DNA of 64,000 nucleotides from Micromonospora musae (GCF_003626635.1 NZ_RAZT01000006.1:186001-250000), one strand, 5' to 3'; counted from the first letter of the stretch, positions 52,663 to 61,511 are shown. The notes: a model not told the origin generated them from the letters alone. Translations and numbers: made by a program.

Positions 52663-53955
52663 TTGCCCAGCCTGCAAGACCGACTGCTCATCTCGCCCCG
52701 CCGCCTCGGCGCCATCCTGACACCGGTGATCACCGCTGCGGTGGCCGCCGCCGTCGTCCTCGCCGTCACGGCGCAGCCTCAACCGCCGGCGGACGCTCCG
52801 CTCGACCACGCGCTCGGGGTGACCGGGCCGGAGGGGATCCGCAGCGTCGCATACACCCAGGCCGTCGCCGCGGCGAAGACCAAGAAGCCCAAGGTCACCG
52901 TGATAGGGACCGGCGGCACGATCTCGGGCGTCGCCACCTCGCGGAGCAGCTTCACCAACTACCAGTCCGGCCGGATCGCGATCAGCGACCTGGTCGGCCA
53001 GCTGCAGCCCGAGATCGGCGAGGTCGCCGACGTGACGACGGTGCAGTTCGGCAACAAGGGCTCGGGCGGGTACAGCATGGCCGAGTTCCACGCGTTGACC
53101 CTCGCGGTGGAGTCGGCGCTAAGGACCTCGGACGGCGTCGTGGTCACCAGCGGCACGGACACCATGGAGGAGTTCGCGTACTGGCTCGACCTGACGGTGC
53201 AGAGCCAGAAGCCGGTCGTGCTCACCGGGGCGATGCGTCCGTGGGCCGCGGGGACCCCGGACGGTCCGCAGGTCATCGGCGCTGACGGCCCGGCGAACCT
53301 CTATAACTCGATCGTCCTGGCGGCGAGCCAGTCCACGTACTGCTACGGCACGGTGCTCATGCTCGGCGACGAGTTCCACGCCGCCAGGGACGTCACGAAG
53401 ACGAGCACCCACCGGATGGACACCTTCCAGTCCCGCGAGCTCGGCGTGCTCGGCTGGATCGACGGGCCGAACATCAAGGTCGGTCGGGCGCCGGCGCGAG
53501 TGGATGACTGCGACAGCAAGAAGCGCTGGAGGACGCCGTTCGACCTGTCCCAGATCCCGCCGACCGCGCTACCCCGGGTCGAGGTGGTCTACGGCTACCA
53601 GCAGGCCGGCGGCGAGGCGATCACCGCCTTCGCGGCGGCCGGGGTCAAGGGCATCGTCACGGCGGGCACCGGAGCCGGTGGTCTCTCCTCCGCCCAGAGC
53701 AGCGCCCGGTCCGCCGCCGCGCAGTCGGGCGTGGTCTTCGTGACCGCCTCGCGCACCGGCTCCGGCTCCACGTACGGGGGAAGCAGCAGTCTCCCCATCG
53801 TCGCCGGCGACGACCTGCTGCCGCAGAAGGCGCGGCTGCTGCTCCTGCTCAGCCTCGCGTTCTCCCCCACCGACACCGCCAAGGTCCGGGAGTGGGTGAC
53901 CACCCTCGGCAACCCCGAATGGGACACCACGCCGAAGGACACGGGCGGCAACTGA
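52663..53955 (+). CDS. Exported type II L-asparaginase
   Basis: A 430-residue amidohydrolase that converts asparagine to aspartate and ammonia. An N-terminal membrane anchor or signal (~18-36, LGAILTPVITAAVAAAVVLAV) places it outside the membrane. TGGTIS (83-88) supplies the nucleophilic Thr (T86) and SGTDTMEE supplies T165-D166. KPVVLTGAMRP supplies the active-site Lys, and DGPANLYNSIVLAAS and GTLNPQKAR-like LLPQKARLLLLL follow, as in EcAII. The mature part is the usual length for the family. TTG 52663 follows GGAGG at seven bases. A strong terminator follows. It lets the cell use external asparagine as nitrogen. Confidence 0.92.
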   Translation: MPSLQDRLLISPRRLGAILTPVITAAVAAAVVLAVTAQPQPPADAPLDHALGVTGPEGIRSVAYTQAVAAAKTKKPKVTVIGTGGTISGVATSRSSFTNYQSGRIAISDLVGQLQPEIGEVADVTTVQFGNKGSGGYSMAEFHALTLAVESALRTSDGVVVTSGTDTMEEFAYWLDLTVQSQKPVVLTGAMRPWAAGTPDGPQVIGADGPANLYNSIVLAASQSTYCYGTVLMLGDEFHAARDVTKTSTHRMDTFQSRELGVLGWIDGPNIKVGRAPARVDDCDSKKRWRTPFDLSQIPPTALPRVEVVYGYQQAGGEAITAFAAAGVKGIVTAGTGAGGLSSAQSSARSAAAQSGVVFVTASRTGSGSTYGGSSSLPIVAGDDLLPQKARLLLLLSLAFSPTDTAKVREWVTTLGNPEWDTTPKDTGGN

Positions 53956-53959
53956 TCAC

Positions 53960-53997
53960 CTCCGGTGGCCGGGTCGTATCCCGCCCGGCCACCGGAG
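53960..53997 (+). terminator. 14-bp perfect hairpin after the asparaginase gene
   Basis: CTCCGGTGGCCGGG (53960-53973) pairs exactly with 53984-53997 around a ten-base loop, starting five bases past the stop. Confidence 0.85.
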
Positions 53998-54754
53998 CCG
54001 CCGCGAGGATTTTCGCCAGCCGTCGATGGGCAGTCTGCTCCCCGGCCGCCAGGGCCGGACTACGCGAAGCTGAGGCCGTCGGTCCGGGCTCGCTTCAGTT
54101 CGGTGAACGCTCGGTGGCCTGCGAGCGGGCGGGCGCTGTCGAAGAGGAGAGGTCCACCGCCAGGATCCCCGTACCCGGTGTCGGCGCCTCGCAGGGCCCT
54201 GTCGACTGCAGCAACCGTGCCGCGCGCAGCTGTTCCCGGACCGACGCTCCGAGTCGACCTGGTGGCGGACGCCCCGTGTCGGTGCAGTTGAGCAGTTGAA
54301 GGGGGCGCCGGATCGGGTGTCCCAGATCCCGAGGCCGCCCCGGCGTGGCACGCGGGCAACCCCGGCGCCCAATGCAGTTCGTTCATGTCCTCGACCAGCC
54401 CCCACCGCGTCGAATTGTCGAGACAGGGGGAGATCGATGTCTCCTCCGACTGCGCTGAAAATCACCATTCATGGACCATGTGGTCCAGGATAGATGCTTG
54501 GCAGCAGCGGGATGAGTACCCACGCCACGGTGGCTGGCCTGGGCTGCGGCGACTGCGCAGTTGCACCCGCATGACCTCTAGACTGGACTTGACCGACCAG
54601 TTCCGGCGCGACTACGTTCGGGGCGTCCGGCTCGGTGCCTCCGCTGGGGACGAGCTGTCCGGCGTGCCCACGGGCGCCGAGTTCTACGGACGTCGCGCCA
54701 CCTGGGGGGACCGGGTGCCGCAGATCGCGAATCGGCGGGGAAGGAATAGTTGGT
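53998..54754. other. Gene-poor stretch holding a repeat and the SDR promoter
   Basis: Apart from a 145-bp copy of sequence from 56.7 kb, I recognise no gene here. A 63-residue frame starting at 54571 overlaps the SDR start by eight bases and has no recognisable features. The rest is probably promoter and decayed DNA. Confidence 0.45.
54003..54147. repeat. Partial copy of the nitroreductase gene 3' end and flank
   Basis: About 145 bases, roughly 80% identical to 56688-56834 and in the same direction. It carries the last ~32 codons of the nitroreductase-like gene on the minus strand (ending FTELKRARTDGLSFA) plus about 55 bases beyond its stop. No upstream part of the gene is present, so it is a remnant or the trace of a recombination event. 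Confidence 0.8.
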
Positions 54755-55528
54755 ATGAGTAAGAGTTTCGAAGGCCGTAAGGTCGTGGTCGTCGGCGGCA
54801 GCAGCGGGATGGGCCTGGCCACGGCCCACCAGGTCGTCGCCGGGGGCGGCACTGCCGTGATCACGGGTCGAGACCGGGACAAGGTCGGGGCCGCGGTCGA
54901 GGCCTTGTCGGAGAACGGAAAGGCCTGGGGCATCACGGCCGAGTTGACCGACCGCGACCAGGTGCCCGAGCTCCGGAAGCAGCTCGCCGCCGAGCACGCC
55001 GACGCGACGATGCTCGTCAACGCCGCGGGTTTCTTCATCCCGAAGGCGTTCAGCGAGTACGACGAGGCCTTCTACGACTCGTACAACGAACTGAACCGTG
55101 CGCTGTTCTTCATAACGCAGACCGTCGTCGCGGGCATGGTCGCCGGGGGCCGGGGCGGCGCCATCGTCAACATCGGCTCGATGTGGGCGCACCAGGGCAT
55201 CGCGGCGACGCCGCACACCGGCTACTCCGTGCAGAAGGGCGGCCTGCACTCGTTCACCAAGGCCCTCGCGATCGAGCTGGCGCCGCACAGCATCCGGGTC
55301 AACGCGGTCGCCCCCGCGGTCGTGAAGACGCCGCTTTATCTGGGCTTTGTCCCAGCGGACAAGTTCGATGAGACCGTCGGCAGCTTCGACAGCTTCCACC
55401 CGCTGGGGCGTGTCGGTAGCCCGGAGGACATCGCGAACGCGGTGTCGTTCCTGCTGTCGGACCAGTCGAGCTGGATGACCGGCGCCATCGTCGACGTCGA
55501 CGGCGGCATCATGGCCGGCCGCAACTGA
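54755..55528 (+). CDS. Short-chain dehydrogenase/reductase
   Basis: A 257-residue SDR. The cofactor motif is GGSSGMG (~13-19), the structural NAAG motif is in LVNAAGFF, the Ser is in IVNIGSMWAHQG and the YSVQK motif supplies the catalytic pair. RxxxxG after GRDRDK suggests NADP(H). The C-terminal SFLLSDQSSWMTGAIVDVDGG is standard. GGGAAGGA lies upstream of ATG 54755. It stands alone between a duplicated gene fragment and a broken oxidoreductase, ending before a hairpin. The substrate is unknown. Confidence 0.88.
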   Translation: MSKSFEGRKVVVVGGSSGMGLATAHQVVAGGGTAVITGRDRDKVGAAVEALSENGKAWGITAELTDRDQVPELRKQLAAEHADATMLVNAAGFFIPKAFSEYDEAFYDSYNELNRALFFITQTVVAGMVAGGRGGAIVNIGSMWAHQGIAATPHTGYSVQKGGLHSFTKALAIELAPHSIRVNAVAPAVVKTPLYLGFVPADKFDETVGSFDSFHPLGRVGSPEDIANAVSFLLSDQSSWMTGAIVDVDGGIMAGRN

Positions 55529-55544
55529 CCTCGAACGCAACGCA

Positions 55545-55587
55545 GGGATGGCGCCGGCGGGGGCCTCGACTCCGACGGCGCCATCCC
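55545..55587 (+). terminator. 12-bp perfect hairpin after the SDR gene
   Basis: GGGATGGCGCCG (55545-55556) and CGGCGCCATCCC (55576-55587) form a perfect stem with a 19-base loop, 17 bases past the stop. Confidence 0.7.
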
Positions 55588-55625
55588 GAGGGCCTCGCGG
55601 TAACGCTCGCTGGAGTGGCAGGGAT

Positions 55626-55816
55626 GAGCTGGTGGAGCGGCCCGAGCCGGACGCGGCGGCGAACGAGTCGTTGTCCAGGTTCATGCCTCGGGATTCACCC
55701 CGGGTCAGCTGACATGGCCCTCGATCTGGACCGATCGACTCGGCCGTGACCGGACGCCGTCGATTCCCGAGCACGAGCTGGCCGGAGTGGTCAGCGCTCT
55801 CGGCTATGGCACGCTG
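55626..55816 (+). pseudogene. Remnant of an NADP-dependent zinc-type (MDR) oxidoreductase
   Basis: The translation around 55679-55816 reads VHASGFTPGQLTWPSIW, then DRTPSIPEHELAGVVSALGYGT, an unmistakable N-terminal stretch of a medium-chain dehydrogenase/quinone-reductase-like protein. About 50 bases before it, ELVERPEP (the segment that normally precedes it) is in a different frame. After GYGT the homology ends at 55816 and the rest of the ~310-residue enzyme is missing. This is a clear, frameshifted and truncated gene fragment. Confidence 0.75.
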
Positions 55817-55872
55817 GTCTCAACTCACCCTGGCAGACAGGCTCTTGCTGGTATCACTTCAAGTGAAATACG

Positions 55873-56472
55873 TCAGTAGCCGGAAGTACGAGGTGAACCG
55901 AGCGCCCTTGTGACCTGGTCCCGCAGGACCGGGAGCAGATCGGTGATGAACCAGGGGTTGCGTGCCTGCCAGCGAAAGTTCAGCGGGGATGGGTGCACGA
56001 GTGGGATGGTGTCGGGCAGGTAGTCGTGGAACGCGTGGACGGTCTCGGTGAGGTTGCGTTTTGTCCGACCGGCAAGGTAGTGCTGTTGCGCGTAACTGCC
56101 GATAAGGATCGTCAGGGCGATCTCGGGCATCAGCTCGAGCAGGGGTCTGTGCCAGCGGGCGGCAAAAGACTTACGCGGTGGCAGATCTCCACTGGCGCCT
56201 TTACCGGGGTAGTAAAAGTCCATCGGTAGGAGCGTGAACAGGTTCGGGTCCCGAAATTGAGTGTCGGTGACGCCGAGCCAGTCGAGCAGTTTCAGACCGC
56301 TGGCGTCGTTCCAGGGGACGCCGGATTCTTGGGCTTTACGTCCGGGTGCTTGCCCGATTACCGCGATCCGGGCGTGCGGGCCCGCCGTGTACAACGGCAG
56401 AAAGCCGAGATCGCCTGCCCACGCATTGTCGGGGTCAGCGATGATGTCGGCACGGATGGAGTTGAAGCTCAC
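55873..56472 (-). CDS. Uracil-DNA-glycosylase-superfamily protein
   Basis: A 199-residue protein of the UDG-fold group. Motif 1 is IAVIGQAPGRKAQESGVPWNDASG (36-59), and motif 2 is VHPSPLNFRWQARNPWF (near 158-174), the latter with the conserved His-Pro-Ser of the family. The middle carries LMPEIALTILIGSYAQQHYL. It would excise uracil or another damaged base from DNA, but the exact subfamily is not clear to me, and its length is short of family-1 enzymes. GTG 56472 is preceded by a GGGG run. It lies between a duplicated fragment and a broken gene, on the minus strand. Confidence 0.75.
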   Translation of the reverse strand: MSFNSIRADIIADPDNAWAGDLGFLPLYTAGPHARIAVIGQAPGRKAQESGVPWNDASGLKLLDWLGVTDTQFRDPNLFTLLPMDFYYPGKGASGDLPPRKSFAARWHRPLLELMPEIALTILIGSYAQQHYLAGRTKRNLTETVHAFHDYLPDTIPLVHPSPLNFRWQARNPWFITDLLPVLRDQVTRALGSPRTSGY

Positions 56473-56743
56473 TGCTGCCCCTGCACTCGTTCGGCGTGGC
56501 GGACGAGCCGCTCCTGTTGCTCAGGATACGGCAGCTGCCATTTGTTGCTGAGCGGGCAGTAGTCCCCACGATTCAAGAACGCGCTGTCCGCGTGGTGGGC
56601 CGGTTCACGTTGATCGTGACTGTCGCAGTCGGCGACCCACACCCGGTTCGGCAGCGTCGCTCACAGCGGTGAGGAGCTGCGCGCGCGTGAGGATCTCTGA
56701 CGTCCGCCGATTGGCAGTCTGCTCGCCTGCGGCCAGGACCTGG

Positions 56744-57370
56744 CTACGCGAAGCTGAGGCCATCGGTCCGGGCTCGCTTCAGTTCGGTGAACGCCCGGCA
56801 GCCGGCGAGCAGGCGGGCGCCGTCGAAGAGGCGCAGAGCCTCGTCACCGCGAGGGATCGAGGTCAGTACGGGGCCGAAGAAGGCCACGTCGTCGACGATG
56901 ACCGTCGGGGTGCCGAGGTCCTCGCCGACGAGTTGTTGGGCGCGGGCGGTGCTCGCCCGCATCTGCGGGTCGATGTCGTTTCGGTGAGCGGCGTCGGCCA
57001 GCTCGGCGGGAAGGCCCGCCTCGGCCAGGGCTGCCGGGATGACGGTCTCGAAGTCCTTGTTCTTCTCGTCGTGGATCCGGCGGCCGAGTGCCGGGTACAG
57101 CCGCGCGAGGGCGGCGGTGCCGTGTTGTGCGACCGCCGCCGCGCATACCCGCGCCGGCCCCCAGGCACGATCGTTGAATTCGCGGTACCAGGGTTCCAGG
57201 TCGCGATGCTCGTTGATCACCGCGAGGCTCATCACCTCGAACCGCAGTGCGATGGGACGCAGCCGGGCCACCTCCATGAGCCAGCGTGAGGTGATCCAGG
57301 CGAAGGGGCAGGACGGGTCCACGTAGGCGGCGACTACCGGGCCCGGCGCATCTGCAAAGTTATCTTCCAC
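56744..57370 (-). CDS. Mycothiol-dependent nitroreductase-like DsbA-fold protein (Rv2466c family)
   Basis: A 208-residue thioredoxin-fold protein. The family pattern is clear: VVAAYVDPSCPFAWITSRWLMEV (redox motif 21-24), FEVMSLAVINEHRDLEPWY, RIHDEKNKDFETVIPAALAEAGLPAELADAA and TPTVIVDDVAFFGPVLT. Rv2466c of Mycobacterium tuberculosis uses a CPWC motif and mycothiol to activate nitro compounds. Here the site is CPFA, so the second cysteine is absent and a monothiol mechanism would be needed. GTG 57370 lies inside a long palindromic operator, and the gene is divergent from the MarR regulator. Confidence 0.85.
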   Translation of the reverse strand: MEDNFADAPGPVVAAYVDPSCPFAWITSRWLMEVARLRPIALRFEVMSLAVINEHRDLEPWYREFNDRAWGPARVCAAAVAQHGTAALARLYPALGRRIHDEKNKDFETVIPAALAEAGLPAELADAAHRNDIDPQMRASTARAQQLVGEDLGTPTVIVDDVAFFGPVLTSIPRGDEALRLFDGARLLAGCRAFTELKRARTDGLSFA

Positions 57371-57400
57371 GGAAGGTAACTTACCTTCCGTGGAAGGTAA
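57365..57400. promoter_or_regulatory. MarR operator, 31-bp perfect palindrome plus a third half-site
   Basis: TTCCACGGAAGGTAA (57365-57379) is mirrored exactly across C57380 to 57395. The right half then continues to form a second palindrome, TTACCTTCC-GT-GGAAGGTAA (57381-57400). Three GGAAGGTAA half-sites thus alternate in orientation. The nitroreductase GTG (57368-57370) is inside the operator, and the MarR GTG is 10 bases beyond it, so bound regulator could block both. Confidence 0.85.
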
Positions 57401-57409
57401 GGTGCAACC

Positions 57410-57901
57410 GTGGATGAGGACCGCATCACCGAGATCGTTGGTCAGTGGCGTCGCGAGCGACCGGACCTCGACCCGAGCCCGCTGCTGATCATCGGTCGGA
57501 TCCAGCAGCTGTCCGAAGCGCTCGACGCGGCGCTGCGACCGCCGTTCGCCGCGGCGGATCTCGGCAACGGCGAGTTCGACGTGCTCGCGGCGCTGCGCCG
57601 AGCAGGCGAGCCGTACACCCTCACCGCGGGTCAGTTGAGCCAACGGATGCTCGTCACCACCGGCGCGGTGACCAAGCGGGTGGACCGGCTGATCACCCGA
57701 GGTCTCGTGTCACGCTCGGTCTCCGAAGCCGACGCCCGCGGCAGAGTCGTCGGGCTCACGCCCGCCGGAGTCACGTTGACGGACCAGCTCATCGAGGAAC
57801 ATCTCGCCAACGAGGCGGCCCTGCTGCGCGGACTCAGCGACATCGACCGCAGCGCGCTCGAGCGCCTACTCGCGACCTTGGCCCGAGCCGTGACTCCCTG
57901 A
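57410..57901 (+). CDS. MarR-family transcriptional regulator
   Basis: A 163-residue winged-helix repressor. The HTH region is LTAGQLSQRMLVTTGAVTKRVDRLITRGLVSRSVSEADARGRVVGLTPAGVTL (about 63-115), typical of MarR wing and recognition helix. N- and C-terminal helices (residues ~5-50 and ~120-160) form the dimer interface. It is divergent from the nitroreductase-like gene across a 39-bp gap that is almost entirely operator. It should sense an electrophile, nitro compound or oxidant and derepress both genes. Confidence 0.9.
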   Translation: MDEDRITEIVGQWRRERPDLDPSPLLIIGRIQQLSEALDAALRPPFAAADLGNGEFDVLAALRRAGEPYTLTAGQLSQRMLVTTGAVTKRVDRLITRGLVSRSVSEADARGRVVGLTPAGVTLTDQLIEEHLANEAALLRGLSDIDRSALERLLATLARAVTP

Positions 57902-57922
57902 GTCCCCACCTCCCCGACACCG

Positions 57923-59137
57923 TCAGCGTGGCGGCGAGGCCTGCTCCAAGGGGCGCCCGTGAGCTCGGATCGCGTCCGAGACGGCGACGCCGAGCAGGAC
58001 CACGGCAGCTGCCGCGGCGACCCCGAGTGGCGGGCGGCCGACCATCAACGGCGCAATGGCCAAGAGCACGAGGATCCCGATCGGCCGTGGCCGGGACACG
58101 CGGGCGAAGGCCACATACTCGAATAGTGAGCGCCCGGCGAGGTAGAGCGCGGGCCCGCCGAGGATGGCACTGACCCAGGCGGGTTTGGCGTGTCCGGTCG
58201 GGTCCATGAGGAGGAGTTCGGAACCGGCTGAGGTGACGACGACGCCGGTCACCATGAGCAGATGAGAGAACTCGGCCGACCGACCGAGCCGGCCGGGATT
58301 GGCGGATGCCGCGATGGCCTCACCCAAGATCTGGCCGGCTCGGTAGAAGTAGATCCGCCACAGCAACACCGTGGTGAGGAATGACAAGGTAAGGGCCAAC
58401 GTTCGTTCAGCCACGATCGGACCGCGCAGAAGGCTGGATCCGGAGGTCAGGATCGTCTCACCGAGCGCGACGATGACGAGCTGCCAGTAGCGTTCGGCGA
58501 GGTGCTCGCCCGCGACGGCCCACGGGGACACCCGCGAGCGACCCAGCCCCGGCACCGGCCAGCCGAGTCTGGCCCCCAGGTAGTCGATGGCCACGGCCAG
58601 CGCCCACAGCAGATTTCGCGTCAGCTCTGGTGCGAAGGCGCCGACCAGCCACGGTACGGCCGACGCGGCGAACCAGACGAGCGCGAGCATGTTGACGCGG
58701 CGCAGACCGTGACCTCGCAAGGTGAGTACGAAGAAGAGGGTGCGGCCCACCTGGATCGCCGTGTACGTGCCCGCGAAGAGCATGCCGGTCGAGGCGAGAG
58801 CCCCGGATATCGCGACCGCCAGGAACAGACTCCCGAGCATCGTCGCGACGACAACGACCTGGATCGCCGGCTGGAACGGGTCGAATCTGCTCGTCGTCCA
58901 CGCCGTCTGGGTCCAGATCGACCAGAGGGCCAAGAGCAGGAGCAGGGTCTCGCCGTTCTCCGACAGCGAAGTGCTCAACGTCTCGGCGACGTGGCCCCTG
59001 GTGTAGTCCAGCACCAACTCGTGCACGATTCGAGTGAGCGCGAATACGTACACCAGATCGAAGAACAGTTCCAGGAAGGTCGGCCGCTGCGGACTCTCCC
59101 GCTTGCGCAGCAGATTGGCCACTCTGTTCGTCGTCAC
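57923..59137 (-). CDS. Second LtrA-family membrane protein
   Basis: A 404-residue polytopic protein with the LtrA signature TFLELFFDLVYVFALTRIVHELV near residue 20 and a HLAERYWQLVIVALGETILTSGSS motif in the middle, plus about ten hydrophobic segments. GTG 59137 is the best start; longer frames upstream would add ~45 residues without hydrophobic or family features. It is convergent with the MarR gene, with 22 bases between stops. The function is unknown. It shares the signature and LGE-motif positions with the protein at 23097, so the two are paralogues or distant relatives. Confidence 0.82.
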   Translation of the reverse strand: MTTNRVANLLRKRESPQRPTFLELFFDLVYVFALTRIVHELVLDYTRGHVAETLSTSLSENGETLLLLLALWSIWTQTAWTTSRFDPFQPAIQVVVVATMLGSLFLAVAISGALASTGMLFAGTYTAIQVGRTLFFVLTLRGHGLRRVNMLALVWFAASAVPWLVGAFAPELTRNLLWALAVAIDYLGARLGWPVPGLGRSRVSPWAVAGEHLAERYWQLVIVALGETILTSGSSLLRGPIVAERTLALTLSFLTTVLLWRIYFYRAGQILGEAIAASANPGRLGRSAEFSHLLMVTGVVVTSAGSELLLMDPTGHAKPAWVSAILGGPALYLAGRSLFEYVAFARVSRPRPIGILVLLAIAPLMVGRPPLGVAAAAAVVLLGVAVSDAIRAHGRPLEQASPPR

Positions 59138-59331
59138 CGGCCCGTCCGCGTCGTCGGCTTGTCGCTGAAGCAGTCGTACCACGTCGCCGCGCCGCCCACG
59201 GGAAGATGCACGCAATGTGGGTTTCGGTCTGGCGGGCACGATCGCAGAAACTGATCTTGATCGCGTCAGGCCACAGGTCGAGACCAATCATTTCGGCATG
59301 GTCTGCATGACTCAGCCATGCCGGGCAGCAG

Positions 59332-60522
59332 TCATCCGCTCACCGGGTCGCCGGCGCGGTACACGGCGAGCGGGCGGCGCAGTACGGTGATGTCGCTCGT
59401 CGGGTCGCCGTTCACGACCAGTAGGTCGGCGTCGAATCCGGGGCGGACGTAGCCCTTGCGCCGTCCGAGACCACAGACCTCGGCACCGACCGAGGTGGCC
59501 GCGGCGAGTGCGGCGGTGGCGGGGATCCCGCATGCGACGTACTCGACGAGCGTCTCCGGCAGGATCCCGTGCGGCTTCGCCGGGCCGAGGCCCGCGTCCG
59601 AGCCGGCCACCAGGCGGACCCCGGCCCGATGCAGCGTCGTGGCGCCGTCGCGCAGCGTGGCCTCGCTGAGCCCGAGCCGCGCCGCCATCGCCACCACCTC
59701 CGGTGGCGTGACCACGGCCGGGTCGGTGCCGAGCGTGGCACAGACCGCCACCCCGGACGTGGCCAGGCGGTTCGCGAGATCGTCGGGGACGTGGGCGCCG
59801 GTCGCGGTCACGCACGTGCAGTGTTCGATGCCGTCGACGCCGACGCGCAGCGCCTGCTCGACCGCGCTGAGCGCGTGCGCGTGCGCGGTCACCGGCAGGC
59901 CCAGGTCGTGCGCCCGGGTCAGCGCAGCGGTCAGCTCCCGGTCGCTGAACTGAGGCCGGGAGGTGTCGGTACCGGGGGTGAACACCCCACCGCTGGCCAT
60001 GACCTTCACGACGTCGGCGCCGGCCTCTGCCCGCAACCGCACGGCCTCGCGAATTTCGTCGACGCCGCTCGCCTCGCCCCCCATCGACCAGCAGTGCCCG
60101 CCGACGCTGGTGATCGGCGCGCCCGACGCCACCACCGTTGGCAGATCGTCACGCACCTCCTGGTCCCGCCACTGGAGCACGGCGCCGCGCCGGTCGCCGA
60201 GGTCCCGAACCGTCGTGACGCCGGCCGCCACGTGTGAGCGCAGTGACGCCTCGATGACCGCATCGAGGTCGGGCTCGGGACGCTCGGCGAGCCGGCCGAG
60301 CGCGTCGAGCCCAGCATCGGTACACAGATGCACATGCGCGTCGATCAAGCCGGGCAGCACGGTGCCGTCCGGCTCCTCGCGCACCGGCCAGCCCGCCGGC
60401 ACCTCGGTCCGGCCCTGGTGCACGTCGGCGATGCGCCCGTCGTCCAGCAGGACCAGCACCCCGCCGTCCACCAGCCGCTCGCCGTCGAACATCCGCGCCG
60501 CCCGGACAGCATGCTTCGTCAT
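59332..60522 (-). CDS. Amidohydrolase-family metallohydrolase
   Basis: A 396-residue TIM-barrel hydrolase of the imidazolonepropionase/prolidase-like subfamily. The metal site shows HxH at H63/H65 (DAHVHL), K173 (VVKVMASGG, the possible bridging Lys), H214/H216 (TAHAHA), H234 (GIEHC) and D309 (AGSDAG). The N- and C-terminal beta-sandwich is completed by GYVRPGFDADLLVVNGDPTSDI. All ligands are present, so it should be an active binuclear hydrolase acting on an amide or cyclic imide; the substrate is unknown. GGGGAAG precedes ATG 60522. It stands as a single-gene unit. Confidence 0.85.
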   Translation of the reverse strand: MTKHAVRAARMFDGERLVDGGVLVLLDDGRIADVHQGRTEVPAGWPVREEPDGTVLPGLIDAHVHLCTDAGLDALGRLAERPEPDLDAVIEASLRSHVAAGVTTVRDLGDRRGAVLQWRDQEVRDDLPTVVASGAPITSVGGHCWSMGGEASGVDEIREAVRLRAEAGADVVKVMASGGVFTPGTDTSRPQFSDRELTAALTRAHDLGLPVTAHAHALSAVEQALRVGVDGIEHCTCVTATGAHVPDDLANRLATSGVAVCATLGTDPAVVTPPEVVAMAARLGLSEATLRDGATTLHRAGVRLVAGSDAGLGPAKPHGILPETLVEYVACGIPATAALAAATSVGAEVCGLGRRKGYVRPGFDADLLVVNGDPTSDITVLRRPLAVYRAGDPVSG

Positions 60523-60986
60523 CAACTTCCCCGCTCATCTGAGTTAGAGCCGAGTTGCCCGTCTCGCGCCGCGATTCAAACGTCAACGTCGCCGGAATAC
60601 CGGGTGCTCATTGATGTGCGGTTCCGAGACCCGGGTGACGTCACCGCCGGCATCGGCCAGCGCATTCCAGTCCATTTTGCCCACTCCGACCTACTCGACG
60701 ATGTCTTCGCGCATCCCGGACTTCCCCTCGCTCTCCAGCAAACCTCACGATCCGAGGTCTGCACTCCCCCGGTAGAGGGAGCGCATCCCCCCGCTACCGG
60801 GAGGACACGGCGACCAGTCGTCGCAGAGCGTTGATCCATGACCGTCAGGCGATGTTCTGTCAGTCCTGGGGTGGCTGCCCGGCCTCGTCGGGAGCGGGCC
60901 ACGAACACCGGCCGTTCGCTGAGCCAGCCTGACCAGGTCACGGCCGATGCCTCAGCGACTCGGCCCCTCGAAAGATCGGAGCACTC
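60523..60986. other. Divergent intergenic region, no gene recognised
   Basis: More than 450 bases between divergent genes. Frames on both strands lack supported starts and known domains. It should hold promoters for the amidohydrolase and the membrane protein at 60987. Confidence 0.45.
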
Positions 60987-61511
60987 GTGAGTCCCACCGA
61001 CTCTACGCGTACCTCGGCTGCGGCACCATCGCCCTGGGCGGTCTGGGCCGCCTACGCCGTCCCGCTCTGCGTCCTGCCGTCCGCGGTCTGGCGACTGTCC
61101 CTGCTGTTCACCGACGACGCCGCTAGCACGTGGTACATGATCTTCCTGTCCGTCCTGTCGATGCTGCTTGCCCTGTCGACACTCGGGCTGGTGCATCGTT
61201 GGGGACAACAGGTGCCGGCCCGGGTACCGCTGCTCGGAGGCCGGTCGATCCCAGCTCGCCCCGTCGTGATCCTCGCGATGGCCGGCGGCTTAGTGCTGGT
61301 CGCGATCACCGTGTACTTCGTCCTGAACCAGATGTTCCACTTCGTGCCGCGCGGATGGGCCGGCGTCGGCAGCGACGAACCCGCACATCCGGTGCCCGGC
61401 TGGGAGGTGCTCCGGTACTACGTCCCGCTGCTCGCTTGGGGTCCGCTCGTCATCGCCGTGGCCGCCGACTACCGGCGGCGCGTCGCCCCGGTTCGAGCAC
61501 CGTCTCGATAG
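60987..61511 (+). CDS. Four-helix membrane protein
   Basis: A 174-residue protein with four transmembrane segments (AVWAAYAVPLCVLPSAVWRL; MIFLSVLSMLLALSTLGLV; PVVILAMAGGLVLVAITVYFVL; YYVPLLAWGPLVIAVAADY) and a 30-residue extracellular loop between the third and fourth (GWAGVGSDEPAHPVPGWE). No family is recognised beyond a general resemblance to small actinobacterial membrane proteins. The start is GTG. It lies 184 bases upstream of the methyltransferase on the same strand but without obvious coupling. Confidence 0.7.
   Translation: MSPTDSTRTSAAAPSPWAVWAAYAVPLCVLPSAVWRLSLLFTDDAASTWYMIFLSVLSMLLALSTLGLVHRWGQQVPARVPLLGGRSIPARPVVILAMAGGLVLVAITVYFVLNQMFHFVPRGWAGVGSDEPAHPVPGWEVLRYYVPLLAWGPLVIAVAADYRRRVAPVRAPSR

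Noticed and set aside
23097..59137. The two LtrA genes as a recent tandem duplication
   Set aside because: They share signatures only and differ widely in sequence and surroundings, so ancient paralogy or separate acquisition is more likely.
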